Source: Neodontobutis hainanensis (taxonomy: Eukaryota > Chordata > Actinopteri > Gobiiformes > Odontobutidae). Taken from it: a DNA stretch of 64,000 bases. The position numbers were made by a program, and so were the translations under genes. This document shows positions 12,221 through 26,500 of this stretch, piece by piece (position 1 is the stretch's first letter; each line of letters opens with the position of its first letter). The stretch is from NCBI GenBank assembly GCA_024349245.1, contig JALDNG010000520.1:62001-126000 (forward strand). Reading direction: 5' to 3'. The notes under the pieces were generated by a model that saw only the letters and a program-made list of their open reading frames with translations, had not been told where the DNA came from and did no database searches.

Positions 12221-13020
12221 ATTGTTCCGTCAGCTTATTCTTCACCATTCTATATTACAACAACTTTTAAATTTATAAGGTGAAACAAAAGGTTATTTTA
12301 TTAATAACTTCGGTCTTTCGACATCTATTTGTAGCCAGAATGTGAATTATAATTTATTTAAATGAAAAAGACCAATTTTAAAATAGATAATAAAGTTGAG
12401 TCTAAAATTCCATTTTATACATTTATGCTCCATTAACAACGCCTTGCGTGTTGATTAAGAGAGGAAGCTTTATTTCAAGTGTTAAATAACAACTTAGTTT
12501 CTCAAGTACGTTGAGTAGATGCATGTTTTGAATTAAAAATTTCAACGGTTCGGGTTAATTTTCACTTATCGAAAATGTAATAACATTTTAACCACCTTTT
12601 AAAATAGTGAAGCACTGAGTTTTAATGCAGCTTTTAGGTCTGCATTTCTCAAAATGCGAAGGAAAATTACTCACAGAATAACAATAACATAAAGTATATT
12701 GCTAAAACTCTGTAAATAGTCAAAAAACTCCTGAACGCTTGGCACGGATAATGGACGTGAGCAACAGATATATAACGAGCTATTCTCGTGGGTGGCTGCT
12801 GATTAACATAGATTTACTATAAAATTACAGTGAAAAGAGATGAAATTTATTGAGAGTGGTATTGGCATTTTAATTAAATTTAACTTAAATGTATTTTTGG
12901 GGTTTCCGATCAATTAAGTAATCCTTGCAGTCAATAGTGTAATTCTTACAATAAATTGATTCCGCATAATTTAAAAATAAAACTAATTTTATTCCAAAAT
13001 TATTTCTCTGGCTGAAAATC

Positions 13021-13930
13021 GATTCAGATAGGCTTACATTTTTCTATATAATCATCCACATTGATTTGGTTTGATCTCTTCAAATTTTCTGGACATTAAA
13101 CCCCTCAATTCCGTTTCATTTGTGACTTCGCCACGAATTTTAAAGTTCTTCGAACCTGAAAATACATTTTAGAGTGATTTAAAATTGGGAGTATACCGGT
13201 AGGTATCTGATACGGTATATCGTGACTTCTTCATCTCCAGCTGGTCGACGATAATAATAAATTCTCCCATTATCCATGACCATGATCAAAATAGGAGATG
13301 TAATTTCCCTACTATGCAAGACTCACAATTTCCCTGATAGATGCCTTGAACTTTTCACAATTTACTGCGTGATCTTGAATCCTGTAGGACAGCATTCCAT
13401 GCTTATTCATTGCAGCAATCACATAAATATTTCAATTTATTACTCCTGGAACAGAAGCGTAGGCAGATGATCCATATTCACGTCAGCCTTTACTTGTTCT
13501 TGTAAAAACAAAGAATCCGACTTCCTCGATAAGTAAAAAGTTTCTGAGTCGTTCTCTGTTTCTAAAATTGGGTAAAAGTTAGCATATTCCACTCAATCAG
13601 GGAGAATTCTTTCACAATTTTTCAGAACTGGAACCAATTCAACGTTTTTTAATGTTTAGCGAAAACTATGAAGAAATTTATCAACTGTACTGGTTGAAAC
13701 CTGAATGGAGATGGTTTTTGATACCCAAGAAGAGAGATATTTAATTCTTGCCAAATAATTTTCATCTCCCTAGACAAGTAGACGTTCCTTTTCCCCAAGA
13801 TTTAATTTAGATCGCCTATCACCTCCACTCTTACTGGGTAATATTTACTCAATTTTCAGGTCTGCTGTAAAATGCAACAAACCGTTCGATATTTTCTTTT
13901 AAACATTGAAGATATCGATGAAACGGAATA
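13021..13930 (-). pseudogene. Decayed Tc1/IS630-type (DD34E) transposase
   Basis: Transposase blocks are spread over several frames with stops. They include YASVPGV, then VIAAMNKHGMLSYRIQDHAVN, a frame that reads MDNGRIYYYR (second catalytic aspartate, normally DNARIH) and LPVYSPNF (normally LPPYSPFLNPIE). A late frame has RGEVTNETELRGLM. These blocks follow the order of the copy at 57904-58842 but are more decayed. No terminal repeats were seen. It is a transposon relic with no function. Confidence 0.6.
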
Positions 13931-15573
13931 TCCCTCTAACTTTTTCAATACTAATAGGTGCCGATCATCATCAGAGACGGGTGATTTCCTTTGTTGGAAA
14001 ATGTTATTTCGCCTCTGCTTTCAACGTTCTGGTTTTCCCTTTTGATTGATATATCTTGTGTGTTTAAGTCTTCGCCACTTCAATCTGCTTCAGTCGTTTT
14101 TCTAATATTTGTTTTGTGTTTCGCATTCAAATAATTTTTAATTTATTTATTGATCGCATGTGTTTTGTACTCGGCCGTTAATAAATCTTTTTATTTTCGC
14201 AATTGTTGCTTTGCTATTTTTTTAAGTTAATTTATTTGGATAATTACGTTATTGATATATAAGGATAACGTTACTGATATAAAAACCCTGTATATTCTGA
14301 ATCATACGGCTTTAAATCTGATAATAAATGGAGCATAAATCTGGTTACACGCATAATAAGGTAGATTATGAAGTTTTACGTCCACCTAGTGCCGTCTTTT
14401 GAATGTATAATTTTGAAATTATCCGTCTTTATGAAAAATATATTTACATTTCCATGGTAGAAATAAGATGGTCTGGAATAACAGTCTGAATTCATGGATA
14501 ATTATATTTTATGGCTTTTCAAATTAGCTAAATCACAGTAAGTCAAAAAATTTCGTTTACAGAAAAACAGGAACAAGTTTTCTGGCGAAGTTTGGATAAA
14601 ATATTGAGGTACCCAGAGAAAGTTTGTCTGTTAAAGTTGACTGAGATAATTGAGAGTTGAATTTTGAACCATCTTAGCTAAGTTGACAGCATTTTATCCT
14701 TAGATCGACGAGTTTCATCCTTAAAATGATTATTTTTAAAGTTGTTGAACTTTTTTAGAAATCTTACTTTTCTCTTCCATTTGAATTGTTTCAACTTTCC
14801 GAGTTGGAAAATTTATCTGGAATAGTTAAAATTGTGGGGGAGGAAATTTTTATGATACCTAATCGAATTTGAATCAATAAAACTAAAAGTAGTAAAAAAT
14901 CGGAAAATGAAATTTACGTTCAGCTGTTTTCTTATTTATCGAAATGTAAAAATAATTAACGAAAAAAATATAATTTTATTTTGATGTAGTATTAAACATC
15001 CCAATATTAGTTAGAATCTCTGAATATAACGTTTCGCATTTCGTCTTTTCAAAAATTAACTTTTGAATATGCATCAACAAACACTTTAATGATTGATTTA
15101 TTCGAATAATTTCTTTCAGTTCCTTCCAAAATCATTCTATATTTTTGTATGAATTTTAGGATCATTTCTTGAAATATACTCCCTTCAATGATATCATGAC
15201 AATGTCCCAACCTACTGAGACCAGAATAGACTCTCAGACATCATTAATGATTCTTAGCATTGGTCTAACATCATGTTGTTTTGAGAGAACTAATAATGTG
15301 CGAGTTCTTAATTTGAAACAGGTTAAAAAATATTATAGATCTTCATTGTTCTATACCTACAATCATCCACGAGGATTGTTTTTTTAAAGCTCAATCAATT
15401 TAACTTCTATTTGAAAAGATCTGTTTCAGCAATATTTTAATTGAATCAGGTCAACCAATTAATTCTTCCACAGGGTTAAAATTACTCAATAGCCTATTTA
15501 TTAGGCTCTCCTTACAATAAACTAGAGAATAACCACTAAATAAATTTTTATAGTAGTTTCCGCATACTTAAAT
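13931..15573. other. No recognisable gene
   Basis: Non-coding looking AT-rich sequence. A short frame at 15169-15387 (+) reads MTMSQPTETRIDSQTS and so on, without family resemblance. The first 150 bases may be the 5' part of the transposase relic. Confidence 0.35.
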
Positions 15574-15972
15574 TTAATTTAAAAACAATATATTAGGCGC
15601 AAAGTTGTTTTTACGTCTAAATAACTGACTTAAAATATTGAATTGCAAAACACCGAGTATTTTTACGTATCTTTTTCGATTGCCTCTCCGGGTATTATTT
15701 AGGAAATGACTACTTTTTCCAATCTCTAAATGACAAGGAGAAATACATTGATCATAAACATTTCTCCTGATATCAATAAGTATGTGTTGACATGCAGATA
15801 ATAAAGAGATTTCAATTTTACTTGTAGTTTCACCGAAATAGTTTATATTAATAGGGTATTTTTTAATTATTAACTTATTATTTATTTTAGTTCTTTCCAT
15901 GTTTTGAATAAGATCATGGTAATTCGTTCTTTTTGCCCCCATTCTTAAAAGCAACTTCGTTTTTTCATTCAT
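15574..15972 (-). CDS. Hypothetical basic protein
   Basis: A 132-codon ORF runs from an ATG (MNEKTKLLLRMGAKRTNYHD). It is rich in Lys, Arg and Asn, with a very basic segment (NNTRRGNRKRYVK) near residue 95 and four cysteines. No domain, signal peptide or membrane segment was recognised. It is long for chance in this AT-rich sequence. Internal GT/AG pairs exist, but none is needed to keep the frame, so the exon structure is unknown. Confidence 0.35.
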   Translation of the reverse strand: MNEKTKLLLRMGAKRTNYHDLIQNMERTKINNKLIIKKYPININYFGETTSKIEISLLSACQHILIDIRRNVYDQCISPCHLEIGKSSHFLNNTRRGNRKRYVKILGVLQFNILSQLFRRKNNFAPNILFLN

Positions 15973-17250
15973 AATCTTTCTTCAAAACCATATTAACCTA
16001 ATGAGACATTTAAATATGCTATCATTTAAAAAAATTCAAGCCTCTTTAAGTTTTTTATGTTATTTCTCGACAATAATCGGCATTTAAGCTCTATCGCCAC
16101 TGCTTAAAACATTCAAACAAAATCATGTTACATTGTAACAAACAAAACACTTATTTGTTAAATACCTCTCAAGATGAAGATTTAACCAATTTTATAAACA
16201 ATAAATTTAACTATTTAAAAGTATTTTATGAATTGAAAATTTTTGGTATTACCAAAATTTACCAAACGACTTTCGTGAAAATAAATTAAACCATTATTCC
16301 TTTAACTCAGTTCTACCAAATATCATGAATGCAATTACTTGTAAGATTTGGACCTTATACTACTGTTGCTTATTCAATACATTTTTTTCAGAATTCAATG
16401 ATTTTGGGTTTCTTGATACTTTTTATTAAACTTTACAATCATTAATTCATTTGTGATGTTCTCCTAAAATACTAAATTTATTCAAATTTTTAATGATACT
16501 TTATGTTAATAAATAGATCTTAATTTTTATATTCTATGAAAGGCACGAAAATCAATTATAAGCCTAACTTGACGTATCAGTGAACATAATTTTAAAATAA
16601 TTTATTTGAATGGCAATATTTTATGCTGTTTCGTGGGTTTAAATGTAAATCACGATGACTTACGAAAGTGGCCTTTGTGAATCGTATAACCTATCGTCCG
16701 TTAATTGTTAAAACTGATATTTAAGGTTGTTTTAAATTTTCTTGGGTGTTCTTTCGTGGAGTAGCCTTCGATGTTTTTACAAATATTATTTCCATGATGT
16801 CGTTTGACAAAATGGGAAAGGTAGAACGTAACAACCAACAGTTGAACAAAGAATTCCAAGGTTTGTATTTATTGTGAAACAGTCGTAGTTCCAAACAGTG
16901 TAGCACAAAGAAGGCTTTAACAACTGGTCGTAATTCAGGAAATAACGCAGTGAAACAGAGTTATAACTTCAGAAAAATTTATTTTTGAATCAAAATACTT
17001 TTCGAAAATACAAGATTAAGAATGAGTTAGGCCCAATTATGTTTTATCGTGACTGAAAAAATCGCAAGCAACATGAAAAATTTTTCAGACAGTAACCTTC
17101 TCAAACAGTAGATTACAGCAGCGATCTAAACAAAATGTTAAGAGAACGAGCAAACTCTTGTTAAAATAGCAATATAAAAAATAATTAGCTGCAAATATGA
17201 GAATCCAGTTAAATGGATTCCGATAAGTTTTGAAACTTTTAGCTTTGTAA
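15973..17250. other. AT-rich interval, no firm gene
   Basis: A 61-codon frame at 16721-16906 (-) is the only ORF. It has no recognised motif and may be part of an old transposon. Nothing else is visible. Confidence 0.35.
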
Positions 17251-17595
17251 TTGGAGCGAATTCACGGAAACACTGATCTCACATATCTGACAGATGATCA
17301 TTGGAGGCGTTTATTCAATTTTCAATATCGCCGAAGAGTTGCATGTTCTTTCCTCAATGAAAGAACGTCTAAATAGGGAATGCTATTTTCAAACAGTTAT
17401 ACATTTTTCATGAAAATTTATTACTTTATTACAATCGCCTGGTGGGATATGCTATCAATGGTGCACCTTCAAGGATAAACAAAAACCAAAGTTTGAGTGA
17501 TTTTATTCCAAGAGAAACTGAAAGGGAGTTACGATCAACAAATAATATACAACTGTATTCTACATCAGGAATCACTTTGCCAAAAAATGATTAAA
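17251..17595 (+). pseudogene. Coding remnant with one frameshift, unknown family
   Basis: An open frame begins after TAA at about 17251. It contains LTYLTDDHWRRLFNFQYRRR and reaches a stop near 17378. The +2 frame then carries on without a break for about 70 codons, including GYAINGAPSRINKNQSLSDF and PRETERELRSTNN, to a stop near 17595. Adding one base at about 17375 would join both into about 115 residues. No usable start codon is present. The composition looks coding, but no family is recognised. It may be a decayed gene or exons I could not connect. Confidence 0.3.
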
Positions 17596-17599
17596 TTTT

Positions 17600-20500
17600 A
17601 TTGTGTCATGGAGGCCAACAAAATTCACTCTGAGCTTTGAATTAAATCATCAAATGTATCACAATTCTCTCGATTGGAGAGCATTTTATAAGTAAACATT
17701 CAATATCTACCGAGATTAAGAGAACTCAGCAGTGGTCATACTTTGAACCTCTTTTAAGATATTCGAGCAAATGTTTGAGAATGTCTCTCATTCAAAGAAA
17801 TTCGAGAATCATCTTTAACGTAAGTACGTTTCACATATTTTTTAATCTAATATGAAAATAGTAAAAAAAAAGTCGAAAATTGATCTCATGAAAATTTCTT
17901 TCTTTAACTTTCAAATTTTTGAAAAAATAATTAATTGTATATTTTTAACTCAGCTTTTAGATTGATATTAAACGTGACAATAGGATTTTTTATTCTGTAG
18001 GAGAGAAGCAACTGTTTGAAATTAACTTTGAATAAAAATTTCCCGAAAATATATTATGAATGTCAATGTTGATTTTTTCACGAAAAGATCATTCATTTTT
18101 TGTATCAATGCTGTAAATCTACTTTAAACTTCGATTCAGTTCAATATCAAACAATAAATGCAAGTCATTTTCACAAAAAACTCATGATTATCTCCACTAT
18201 TCAAGTCAGAATACGCGCTGCAAAGAATTGTTTTCAATCGACTTAACAACATAAATTTATGTTTCTTCTCATGTAAATTTCCACAAACAGAAAATGAAAA
18301 TTAATTCATGAAATATTCGTGAGTGGCAAAAATCGAAATCAATTAAAATACAACTTTTAAAACTCAAACAAGTTAGAAGGAAACCTCAAAAATGTTCTTT
18401 TTGTATTCTAAATAAAATAAAAATGAAAAAGATTTAAGTTACATTTTGGGTTAATTCGCAGATGCTAAAAATATTCTAATTATTACCTGTGAAGATTGTT
18501 GGTTAAAAATGAGGTAGTTGAGTGACTTAAAAACTCAACAGGTATAAAACTAAACCATTATACTTATATTGATAGAAATTATTATCATAAGAAATTTCAA
18601 AAAAAATGATATTATTAACTTTGAACAGACAAAATCTGTTTTATTTTTACATGGTAAAGAATTGTTGTCCCTTTAAAATGTAGAGTAGAGGACATGCGCA
18701 TAATTTTTATTAAGTAGATGGGAATACTAGCAAGACACATCAAAGTAAAGCAAAATCATGTTTAAAATATTGTGAATATCTCAGACTTATAGATCAATCA
18801 AAAAGAAAAATTTCTGAAAATGTAATCTTGATGAACTGTAAATGGAAAAATATTTTAAGTCACTTTAGCTTAAATATTTATAAACATTGTATGAATCCTA
18901 ATGAGTAATCGGCATCTGGTCCAATAAATGTCTTTTATTGTATCTTAAGATAGAATTAACAACAGATATAGCACATTCTTTTTCCCTAATGACAAATAAC
19001 ATTATATAGTTTGACTGTTAAAATAATTCCCTTTTACAGATTAATAACTTTAATTATCACGAAAAATTCGCTAAAATAAATATTAGTTAATTTACATTTC
19101 ACTAATGGGAAACATTGAAACATCTTAATAGTTGATGACACTTTTTTTGAAATAAATTAATGAAAAATGTAAATTTAACATGCCATATCTTTTGATGCAC
19201 TTAAGGATTAAAATGTTTTTTATACTCCAAGCTAGTGCTTAATAATTTCAAAAATGAATGACATTACGGATTACTGTCCTCATAACAATTAAAGATTATA
19301 AAACAAAATATCTAGGGAAAACAGATATATCTTTGCGGTTTATAATAAGAAATTAAATTGCTGGTAATTCTTAAATAACCTCGATGGTTGGAAAGTTATG
19401 AATTTTGTCTTACAATAAATAATTTTTTCGCGATGATAAAATGATCCAATTTCATTTTTCCATTTTTGCTAATTTGGTTAAATTGGCGTTTTAAGAAACA
19501 ATTGCAATATATTTCATTGATTATATCACCTGAATCTAGTGCCTTAAAATTTTTAACTCTCGCTATTTTTTTTACGATTTTGTTGTAAATTATTTATATA
19601 CAGACTGAAATAATGTATACTGTTTCCATTTTGATTATCAAATTATTTTTAAACGTAAAATGTGATCCGACTCATTTGGATTTTATTAAATGACGCGCGG
19701 GCACACTTGTTCTAATTTTTGCACAACAATTTTTTAACTTTTTTGGTTCTATCGAAGATTATTTAAGTTTTAACTGTTATGTTTCTTCCGATTGACGTGG
19801 CTGAAAAATGATAACAGCTCTGAATATATAAACAGTTTCCTATTTGATAGTTTTTTTCGTAAAAAACTAAAACGATTGTCATTCGATGAACTTTGGATTT
19901 GAAAATAAATTGATAAAATATTTTCTCCTGATATAAATTCATTATATTCGATTTGAAACTCTGGAAATCCTTGTGAATATGCAATCAGCTAAATTTCCAC
20001 ATATTTTCAAATCTTTATGCTTGATAGATAAGAAGAATACAAATTATTGCTTCAATAATTTTCGATTGAAATTATATTATTATTAAACTGGTATATTCTC
20101 GATAATAGTGACACTTTTATTGTTTCTGATGTCAGCATTTCGTCGAGAGTAAAATATTTGGTTTTATTAAAGTGACATGAGTTTTAATCGATTTAACTAT
20201 TTTTGTTTTTAATTTCATGCATATAAGTGGAAAGGTTGACATAATTTCTTATCATTTTCAATACAAAAATAAATTTTATTTGATTTAAAATTTTTATATG
20301 ATTAGAATATTGTCACTACATTTTCTCAAAAATACTTTTTTATGTAAATTTTATAATATTTTAAAAAAGAAATACGTGTAAAAATATGAAAGATTCTATT
20401 CTTATCTTTGGATTTTCGACAAATTACGAAACCTGGTTTTAAAGAGAATAGCTGAACTATGCACAACGTAGTTTGACCACTGGCAACATATTTGTAAACA

Positions 20501-23500
20501 TTTTAAGTTGTTTGAACACAACGTGGAAGTTAATATGTATGAAAATATATTTAATTACTCCTATTTCAGCCGATGATTTTCTAATTAAATAAAACATTTT
20601 GTCTGTGTAACTCATTACATAAAGCTAATTTAAAATATTTTATGTTTTATTTTTCTCATATGGAGTATTACCTATAGTACAAATAACTAAAATTATTTTT
20701 GATAACTTCGTCAAACAATATTTATCTATCATGTCATAATTAAAATTTTATAGTTTAGTTGTTCATTTTTTGAGTCATTTCAAATGATATATTTAGATAA
20801 ATTTTACAAAATATGTAATTTCAAAAAATGTTAACAGAATACTTCTCACATGAAAATTTATGATATATTTAAGGTTCGATATTGTGTTCCCATGGTAACT
20901 TATTTACAGGGTTCTTAACACAATTCAATTTTTATTTTTATAGTTAATAAAATATTCATAATTACGAACTTTGTTTATGTAAGGATCGAAAAATTATCGT
21001 TTTATTGTTTAATTGATCAGGATCTTGTTGAAAATATGAAAAAGCTTATTGAAAATCATCAAATGCTGGAGTTATATATCATCTGTCTGTTGTTCATGAA
21101 CTGTTAATTTATTCGTCGAATATTCTTTTATATTTTTTAAACATAACTTTTTAATGGGAGATAAATCATAAATAACAGACATTTATCTTAAATCTAATAA
21201 TAAGTTAAATTTCTTTTTAAGTTCATTACAAAGATAAATAACAAATAAATTTTGAATTTTCAAACAGAGACAAGAATATTGCAGAATCATTATGCGATGA
21301 ATTTATTTTTATAAATTTACGTTAAAACAGAGAGTTGATGAACTTTTTAAGGTTTGTGATTGAAGGAGGTTTTCATTTGAATAATTTAGAAAATTTTTAA
21401 CAAATTACTCTCTTATAAAACATTTCAATTTGTGTGGTAAAACCAACAATATTGGATTTCCAGTGTTTGGACAGAATCTTGATGACTATTGATAATATTT
21501 ATCGATCTGTAATCTATGAATTTTATTATTTATTAATTAACCTTGTTATATTATTCATTACGTTGAATACTAATTTCTCCAAATTTATTCATAGTTGTTT
21601 TGTTATCATAATTAATAGGAAGAAAGTCAACATAATTTTCTTCATGAAATTGCCCTTTTTAAATAGAACCAAAAATGATGAAATTTTTCAAATTAAATTT
21701 GTTTTAATATTTAGATATTTAAACAATACTAATGAGCCTCTTCGTGAATATCAATTTGTTTTAATTTTATAACAGTGATTTTGACACTTGATTTATCGTG
21801 AGTTATAATTTTCTTGTACATTAGCATTATTTATATGTTCGTTAAACATAATTATAAATATTAAGGGGAAAAAATTTGAAATATGATTGTGGGGTATGTT
21901 TATCTCTCATGAATTACATCAAATTTATGAAAAACATGAAAACGATATAATCTACAAGTGTTTCAAAAAACTCTATAAAACGATAATTTTAAAATTATAA
22001 ATTAAACGAAGATAATCTGCACGTGATTGAAAGTAGAGAATATGTATATACTCGATTACTTTGAAAATTTATTTTTGTTCCTTTATAGTTTATTTATGGA
22101 AAGTAAAATCATTCTTTGAAACCTCAATAAAATTTATTGTTTTTTGAAATAATGACCTCCGTGATTATACTATCTAATTTTAGGATTTGGTTTCTCATTT
22201 TGATAAAAGCTCTTACTAATTTAACTTACACTATTCATATTTCTTATGGATTATTAACTTAAAAATTGAAAAATAGGCAACCAAGAGACGTTTTAAAAAT
22301 ATCGTTTTGTGAGACGATTCTCATTTTTCAAAGTTTAACTATTTTTCTACCCATAAATGACCCATTTTATAATCTTTTTAAACCTTATTTATTGTTTAAT
22401 TTTAATATGATGATAGAGCCTAAACCACGTTCGTCTAAGAAATTTCATACCGTTTAATTTTCTTGCACTGACATTTAATATGACACAATCATTCATAAGA
22501 GTTTAATCTTCGAAAAATTTTGATCCTATGCGTATAAATAATAAATTCATTCTATTCAGTTATTAGAACTTATTTAACTTATCAATAAAAACTATTTTAC
22601 GATTTTAAAACATTTATATTGAAGTATTCGATGTTTAAAGTTCAAGGAAGGGGACATTTCGAAAATTATCTCAATATTTTTGTTGTGATTTTTAATTTTA
22701 TGCTGAAATATTTGTAAAAACTTATCTTTGTGCGCGGTTCGACATTTGTGGTTACTTTCTGAGTTACAATCATAAATACTGGGGGAAATAGATTTTGTTT
22801 GTTAGATATATAATCGGTTATACAATTCAACAGTTAAGATTTGTTGAAAATACTGATATTAATATTTTTTGTGTACTTTTAAGCTGTATTTGCGAGAGTT
22901 TTTGAAAAATGAAAAAAAATTTTCTTAATGTACAAAACTTTCGCCTTCGCATCACTCAAAATGATAAAAAAATTTAATTATGCGAATTTGAGGAACAAAA
23001 AAGATTTGATTCGTATTTCTAAAGGTTCAATAATATGGTTAAAAAGGTGCAAAAGTCAATCATTTTAATTCAATTTTTAAGTTTTTGATTCTTTGCCATT
23101 TATTTTTTGGGCAAGAATTTGTTTAATATACTGGATAATTTATGGATAAATGTTGTTCGAATTTTAAAAATCCTTGTAACCGTTCATGCAATGAGTAAAT
23201 ATTAAAGAAGTAAATTATTGATCTTATGAATTGACGAGTTATTTCTTAATTGTACTTGAATATGCATTTTGTGGCCAAAAAATAATTTTAACTTTTTCTG
23301 AAAGGGAATGTCCGACTATTGAGCTAATATTCGGAATTAGTGTTTTTATGGTTTAAACTTACATAGTTAAAGTTTTAATTTTTTGAACTGAATGTTATTT
23401 CAGTTAAAAAGAGGTTTGAGGTTTTTTTCGAGTGATTCGTATGTTGATAATACAATATGTAATGTTGTAATATTAACTTTAAGACGTTTTAATCAAAAAA

Positions 23501-26500
23501 ATGTCTTGAAAAGATATTATTATTTATGGTTTGAAAGTTTTAGGACTTCTCAATCGATAATAAAGATTTAAAATTAACATTAGTCTTTAAACGTTCACAA
23601 TTTTCATCCCTATCATGTTCATTGCTGATACGAACTGTGAACGGCGAAGTGTTTTTGTATGGATTTTGTTGAGCCGGTTCAATCATTTTATCGTTTTTTA
23701 ATTTATAATCTCCTAACATTTTATGATTTTCAAAAAATTTTATTTCTCTTACTTCACCTTCATAGACTCGGGTGTATTTTCGTCTCTCTTGACTATGATT
23801 TTAAGAATCTTAAAATATCCCATCATCTTTTATCGATGTTCAACAGTTTTGTATGCCTTATATTGTCTGTTTTATTTCCATATGGCGCTGATTTTTGATT
23901 TCCTATGAATATTCAAGGAAACTATTTGACTGTATAAGAAGTCTAAGAACAGATCTTTGTTAAAAATCCTAAAGGTGAGAATTTTCACTATTGCTTCTGT
24001 AAATAATATGCCAATCAAATCTCATATGTTAAAAAATTTATTTTCTTAAATTTTGTTAAATTAGTCAAATACCATCTCAGATTTTCACGTTCAACGAGAT
24101 TTGACACCTTTCGAAACAGAGAATTTTTAAAATTTAAATCTTTTAAGTATTTTTATCAATCAATTCTAAAGTAATCTGATTGGAAATAGTTAATCGTACT
24201 TGTATTTTCAAATAAATTTATAATGATTTATCATGAATGTGTTGGCTCAATCAACAAGACTGACATTTTTTGAATTTTGAACTTTAAAATCCTAAATACT
24301 TGTAAAGTGGTAATTTCTAAAGTTGAAAGTTTATGGCAAGACGAATAACCCAGAGAATTAAAAACCTCATATACTCTACAACTTCTGATTCTGAAATAGG
24401 CCTCAGGTTAGGATACATTTTGGTATATTCCCTTACTTATTAAAAAACATTAATATTTGTAAAGCTGAGGAAATTAATAGAGTTCCTTCGAAATAATTAC
24501 CATCTTTTGACATGTATCATCTAAATAAAATATCCTTGTAAGAGTTTAGCTCTAATTTCATCTTCTGGAGTCTGTTTGACGGAATTTAATGAAATATTTA
24601 ACGTCAAATACGCATTTCTTAATGCTATGCGCAGTTAATTACCATTATGGATGTTATACCCTTTTGATGAAATGAAATACCACTCTATCTGCAAAGGCTT
24701 CTTTGTTGCACTCCAACATATTATAGTTTACTAATCTATGACCAATATTTAGTATACAGAAAATTACCTTCAATTTATGTCTTATACGTTTTAAAATGCT
24801 GTTACGTAAGACTGTTACGATTTGTATGAATTTAGGTTTGATTTATTTTCAAGTATTATCTAACAATTCCTCATCGTGTTGGTATTTCTTCGAAGTTCAT
24901 GTCAATTCTTATGAAGAGTTGGATATTCTAAAGCAAAACATTGCTTGAAAGCTCATTTATATACTTTTAGTTACTTCCTTTAAATTGTCTCATTTGGAAT
25001 TAATACTCAATCGACTAAATTTTACATCAATCTCCTTATTCATTAATCTAGAGTAACCCAGTAAAGCTGATAATCAGGAAAAAAATTGATCACAGAATCA
25101 CTTAAAAGAATTGTGATGGATAGAGTTTTGCTTTATTTTTCCCATGTATAATATTTTCCATATATTTTTGGAATTTGATTCACTGTATATCTTAATGGAT
25201 CGTTTTTTTATGAATGAAACTATTACTTTCTTTCTAACTTCAAAAAATACGTAAATATTTGATTTTGATAGCGGACTATATCTGTATCTGGAGATGAGTA
25301 AAGCTTTATCTGTACCAACTTATGTATCGTTCTAATTGTTCAATATAAATCCATTTTGAGCAATCATTCATACATGTTAGGATTTTGCATTTTTGGCTCG
25401 GATTATTGAAAAGATCGGCAGAAGTAGGTTAATCGCTGAAAAGATTTAGGCTCTTTAATATTTCTGTCTTAAGTATCGAATTTTGATTTTATCAGGATAT
25501 TAGGTAATTCTATCTGTGTTTAATATTTTCACAAGATATTACACATATTCAAAGCAATCTCGGTTTTTACGAATAAAGCATGATGTTATATTGTTAAAAG
25601 TATATTCTGCAATTTTATAAATATGTAATGTCTTCAAGATAGGCTTTTATAAATTAAAAGCATTTTAAATACCATTCAAGAGGTCTCGAAAAATGCTATA
25701 CGGATTATACAGAGTGAAAGGCCGTTTTTAATTTTCAAAATAAAATGTTGATTATAATCACATTTTTCTATTTGTTGTTAATATCTAAGGTAAATATGAG
25801 CTATATTCTTTCTACATATTTAGTATTGGCGCGAGTCTACTTAATTTTTAAATATTTATGTTTAGTATTATTTTTTAACCATGACACGAGTTTTTTTGAA
25901 ACAAGAGAATCACAAAAAATTTGAAGTTTCGACTGAGTGGTTATTTAAAGTTAAAAGAAATGTCAAATTTTTATTGTTCTATTTCCGTTACCAATGTTTT
26001 TTTTATATCGTTTCATGGATAGGTTATTTTTTCTTCCATAATTTTTTATTAAATAAAGTTCAAATATAATTCTCAGAATTGAATCTTTGAAGTTTGAAAT
26101 TTAACAGTCAGCTTTGAGAATAAAAATGAAATGCTGTCTTGAGAGTTTCGCACACTTTGAAATCATTTGTTTGAGTATCATTAAATTTAATCACATAACA
26201 TAATAAATCAACTGTTTTGGGTCATTATGATGTTATTCTGTGAGAAAATTAACCTACTATGGTATTATTCATTTTTGAAAAATTTTTGCTACACGTAACA
26301 GATTAAGTGGGAAGTTTAGCGCTTTTCGTCTTTGAGTCATAGGACAAATTTTGACATTCTTAAATCATGTTTCATGTTTTCTGACAGAAATAAATTTTAT
26401 TTTGCCCAAATTCTTTGTCATCCGCTTTAGCTGAGATAATTTGTCGATAGGACGAGAATAGTTTCTTTAAAAAGGTATATATCAGTGACTTGCTTTCTCT

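Noticed and set aside
21434..21772. 112-codon ORF as a membrane protein gene
   Set aside because: It is low-complexity Ile/Phe/Asn/Leu composition, as expected from AT-rich random sequence. It has no ATG at the open start and no motif.
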